Source of the DNA: Marisalimonas sp016777705
Lineage (GTDB): Bacteria > Pseudomonadota > Alphaproteobacteria > Puniceispirillales > Marisalimonadaceae
Assembly (NCBI RefSeq): GCF_047717795.1
Contig: NZ_CP159808.1
Location: 1,922,001 to 1,986,000 of the forward strand
DNA length: 64,000 bases
Direction: 5' to 3'
Part shown: piece by piece, positions 61,806-64,000 of the stretch
Numbering within the stretch: the stretch's first letter is position 1
Layout: each line of letters starts with the position of its first letter
Position numbers and translations under genes: made by a program
The notes under the pieces: generated by a model
The model's input: only the letters and a program-made list of their open reading frames with translations
Databases searched by the model: none
Told to the model about the DNA's origin: nothing

Positions 61806-63290
61806 ATGTTATCGTTCCGAAATAACGCTAATTACTTTTCTTTCCTTAGCACTCCTCTTGTATTCTTTATTCTAATTTCAATCACTTGTTTAAGAATATA
61901 TTCCTTGTACACCTCACCAATTGAGTTATCTGTAGACGAAGCTCAATACTGGGACTGGTCAAGAAACATAGAATTCGGTTATTTTACAAAACCACCCATT
62001 ATAGCTTGGGTAATAGCACTCTCAACAGATATTTTTGGAAATGAAGAATGGGCAGTAAGGTTATGTTCTCCACTAATACATCTTTTTATCGCAGTTACCC
62101 TATGGGGAACGTCTTATATTGCTTTCGGAGCGAAGGCCGGCAAAATTGCTGCATTAATATGGATTTTCACTCCAGCAGCATCTCTAGGAAGCTTTGTCAT
62201 ATCTACAGACACTCCTTTATTATTATTTTGGTCATTTTGTATATTATTTATGTTTAAATTATTTAAGAATCAGAGCATTGTAACTGCCAGCTTAGTTGGC
62301 ATGTTTCTTGGTCTTGCTTTCTTGTCTAAATATGCAGCTTTATATTTTCTTATATTCTTAATTTTATGGTGGTTAGTTTATGATAGAAGTAAGAACTTAA
62401 GTATTAAAAATCTATTTATTATAATTATAACAAGTATATTAATTGCAAGTGGGAATATATATTGGAACTATATAAATGACTTTGTTACAGTGAGTCATAC
62501 AGTTTCAAATGCAGATCTTTCAGAAATTATATTGAACTATAAAAACGTAGTTGACTTTTTATCCTCTCAATTAGTCGTTTTTGGACCGATATTTTTACTC
62601 TTATACATTTTCCTCTCATTTGATATTTTTCTTAAGAAAGGAAATATTTCTTTTTTAGCTTTTCTTTCTTTACCAATAATTATCCTAATAACTGTCCAAA
62701 GCTTTCTTAAAATTTCAAATCCAAACTGGGCTATTACAGCATATGTAGCTGCCACAATAATTCTTAGTGCGTACGTTGTAGTACAGAAATATGTATTCAT
62801 AAGAACATTTTTTAAAATTGGTTTTTTAGTAAACTTTGTTTTATCAATTTTTATTTTAAAAGTTACGCTAACAGGAAATTTTTATCCTTTAGAACTCAAG
62901 TCTGATCCATTGAGAAAAACTCTTGGTTTTGAAAAAATATCGAAAAAAATAGAAAGTAACTTCCAGATAAATGAAATATCCTCAATCGTATTTGAAACTA
63001 GAGGCGACATTTCTAGATTTAACTATTATCTAAATAGAACCAATAATTTATTTAAAAATAAAATATACCTGAAAAGCAATAGTCTAAAACCAGGTAACTT
63101 CTATGAAGCTAATTATAATTATGGTGACAAACAATTTAGCTCTGGTGAAAAAGTATTAATAGTTAGCAATAAACCAAATATTACAAACTACCCTAACCTT
63201 TTAGAAATTAAACTATTAAATAAAGTATCGTTCAACACAATAAAGGATATTTATAGAACTTATTATTTATTTACTGGTATATACAAATAG
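61806..63290 (+). CDS. ArnT/PMT-family membrane glycosyltransferase (GT39/GT83-like)
   Basis: A 494-residue protein with about 10 membrane segments in the N-terminal 350 residues and a soluble tail. The lumenal loop LSVDEAQYWDWSRNIEFGYFTKPPIIAWVIALST is the family hallmark: the D-E and K-P-P positions bind the lipid-phosphate sugar donor. It transfers a sugar from a polyprenyl phosphate to lipid A, protein or another acceptor; the acceptor is unknown. G-rich GGGGGGA precedes the ATG. Confidence 0.88.
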   Translation: MLSFRNNANYFSFLSTPLVFFILISITCLRIYSLYTSPIELSVDEAQYWDWSRNIEFGYFTKPPIIAWVIALSTDIFGNEEWAVRLCSPLIHLFIAVTLWGTSYIAFGAKAGKIAALIWIFTPAASLGSFVISTDTPLLLFWSFCILFMFKLFKNQSIVTASLVGMFLGLAFLSKYAALYFLIFLILWWLVYDRSKNLSIKNLFIIIITSILIASGNIYWNYINDFVTVSHTVSNADLSEIILNYKNVVDFLSSQLVVFGPIFLLLYIFLSFDIFLKKGNISFLAFLSLPIIILITVQSFLKISNPNWAITAYVAATIILSAYVVVQKYVFIRTFFKIGFLVNFVLSIFILKVTLTGNFYPLELKSDPLRKTLGFEKISKKIESNFQINEISSIVFETRGDISRFNYYLNRTNNLFKNKIYLKSNSLKPGNFYEANYNYGDKQFSSGEKVLIVSNKPNITNYPNLLEIKLLNKVSFNTIKDIYRTYYLFTGIYK

Positions 63291-63293
63291 CTT

Positions 63294-63707
63294 TTATTTA
63301 TTATATTTTTCAAATACACTTAATGTCTCTGCACTAACATGATGTTCAATACCTTCTGCATCATTTTTGGCAGTGTCACTATTAACACCTATCTTAATTA
63401 AAAAATCATAAACGATTTCGTGTCTTTTTTTACAATAATCAGCTAAAATTTGCCCCTTGTCAGTAAGGAATATGGATCTATATGGTTTACTAACAACTAA
63501 ACCATCTCTAACTAACCGTCTAATTATACTGTTAACGGTTGGCCCCGTTACACCAAAATGCTTCGCTAAATCAACGGCCCTTGCTTCACCTGCATTTCTA
63601 ATTAAATCAGCAATCATTTCAGTATAGTCTTCTGCAGTTTCGCTGTTCCTAGCATTTCTTACTTGCTCAAACCTGTCAGAATTAAACTCTAAATCATCAT
63701 CATTCAT
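63294..63707 (-). CDS. mntR: Manganese-dependent transcriptional regulator MntR (DtxR family)
   Basis: A 137-residue short DtxR-family regulator of the MntR type. AEDYTEMIADL holds D27 and E30, equivalent to D8 and E11 of B. subtilis MntR; the winged helix runs VDLAKHFGVTGPTVNSIIRRLVRDGLV; KKRHEIVYDFL holds the H77-like ligand; and DAEGIEHHVS carries the E99, E102, H103 set. No SH3 domain, as in other MntR. With Mn2+ bound it represses manganese importers. An inverted repeat lies 18 bp upstream of its ATG. Confidence 0.93.
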   Translation of the reverse strand: MNDDDLEFNSDRFEQVRNARNSETAEDYTEMIADLIRNAGEARAVDLAKHFGVTGPTVNSIIRRLVRDGLVVSKPYRSIFLTDKGQILADYCKKRHEIVYDFLIKIGVNSDTAKNDAEGIEHHVSAETLSVFEKYNK

Positions 63708-63724
63708 AAATTAACTCACAAAAG

Positions 63725-63738
63725 TTAGCTTATGCTAA
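63725..63738. promoter_or_regulatory. Inverted repeat upstream of mntR, candidate MntR operator
   Basis: TTAGC-TTAT-GCTAA is a 5-4-5 inverted repeat in the gap between divergent mntR (start 63707) and the DUF1244 gene. The TTAG...CTAA frame resembles DtxR-family half-sites. Autoregulation is plausible but inferred; the core is short. Confidence 0.4.
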
Positions 63739-63837
63739 TATTTTTAAAATCTTTTTACAATTATTTATAAAATTTTTTATTGTAAATTGTTTTGAGGTAA
63801 GAGTTGTGATAACAATATGAATAAAATAGGTAATGAA

Positions 63838-64000
63838 ATGAATAATGAAAAAAGATTAAAAATAGAATCAGAAGTTTTAAAAAAACTTATAACTCATCTT
63901 CAAAAAAGAACTGATGTTCAAAATATTGATTTAATGAATCTAAGTGGTTTTTGTAGAAACTGTCTCTCCCGCTGGTATAGTGAAGCTGCTAATGAAAATG
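63838..64000 (+). CDS. DUF1244 family protein, N-terminal part (truncated by window edge)
   Basis: A frame from ATG 63838 (an in-frame ATG also lies at 63817) runs to the right edge and gives 54 residues. It reads LITHLQKRTDVQNIDLMNLSG followed by FCRNCLSRWYSEAA, the highly conserved DUF1244 pattern with the C-x2-C pair. AGG lies at good distance before ATG 63838. The family is common in alpha- and gammaproteobacteria and has no established function. It is divergent from mntR. Confidence 0.88.
   Translation, partial: MNNEKRLKIESEVLKKLITHLQKRTDVQNIDLMNLSGFCRNCLSRWYSEAANEN

Overview
This window is a densely packed, strongly AT-rich bacterial chromosome segment (about one third G+C by eye). Intergenic gaps are short, overlapping starts and stops are frequent, and there are no rRNA or tRNA genes, insertion sequences, phage genes or CRISPR arrays. 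The gene set points to a heterotrophic, probably marine alphaproteobacterium with AT-rich oligotroph-like composition: coq7, a short MntR, a DUF1244 protein, TAXI-type TRAP, TctABC and two LIV/HAAT ABC transporters, a BetA-like GMC oxidoreductase, isobutyryl-CoA dehydrogenase with HIBYL-CoA hydrolase, and many acyl-CoA enzymes. The clade is an inference; a SAR11-adjacent or HIMB59/AEGEAN-169-like lineage would fit.

Layout. 1-5399: a divergent RpiR-type regulator (cut by the window edge), a TAXI TRAP transporter with a fused permease, and a class III aminotransferase. 5400-9915: a LIV-type ABC transporter on the minus strand. 10007-11154: coq7, a DCC-family protein and a small protein. 11694-14680: tctCBA tricarboxylate-type transporter. 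14677-25721: mainly minus-strand catabolic genes with a sulfur flavour (TauE/SafE exporter, TPP enzyme, four-module rhodanese, double-stranded beta-helix protein, DapA-like lyase, two CoA ligases, alpha/beta hydrolase, MetY). 25805-29257: fused indolepyruvate ferredoxin oxidoreductase. 29261-32684: divergent CoA ligase and DmdC-like acyl-CoA dehydrogenase. 32937-42532: an uptake-plus-activation operon (CoA ligase, LivGHM, binding protein, LivF, PaaK-like ligase, SDR, MaoC). 42539-48534: CBS protein under a Fur-like box, GlpE, thiolase, HIBYL-CoA hydrolase, isobutyryl-CoA dehydrogenase and a GMC oxidoreductase (valine/short-chain acyl-CoA catabolism). 48677-52784: a CoA-binding/MetY fusion, a SELENBP1/MtoX-like methanethiol oxidase, a [2Fe-2S] ferredoxin and a second CoA-binding protein. 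52788-58616: enoyl-CoA hydratase, MFS transporter, and an aminoglycoside-phosphotransferase-like kinase, SDR, ACAD10/11-like dehydrogenase and HAD dehalogenase. 58620-64000: glycosyltransferases, RNA methyltransferases, SufE, MntR and DUF1244.

How it fits together. The common theme is scavenging small organic acids, amino acids and organosulfur compounds. High-affinity binding-protein transporters bring them in, AMP-forming ligases make CoA thioesters, and dehydrogenases, hydratases and thiolases degrade them. All four binding-protein genes are followed at once by a strong hairpin before the next transporter gene, an arrangement that would favour excess binding protein.

The two most notable gene sets are (i) 48677-52784, which I read as a candidate methanethiol/sulfide oxidation-and-recapture module, and (ii) 54889-58616, which carries as separate adjacent genes the domain types fused in eukaryotic ACAD10/ACAD11. 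Both readings rest on domain recognition and context and are not proven. Several start codons were moved from the longest possible ORF to a downstream ATG with a better ribosome binding site; TTG starts are proposed for four genes.
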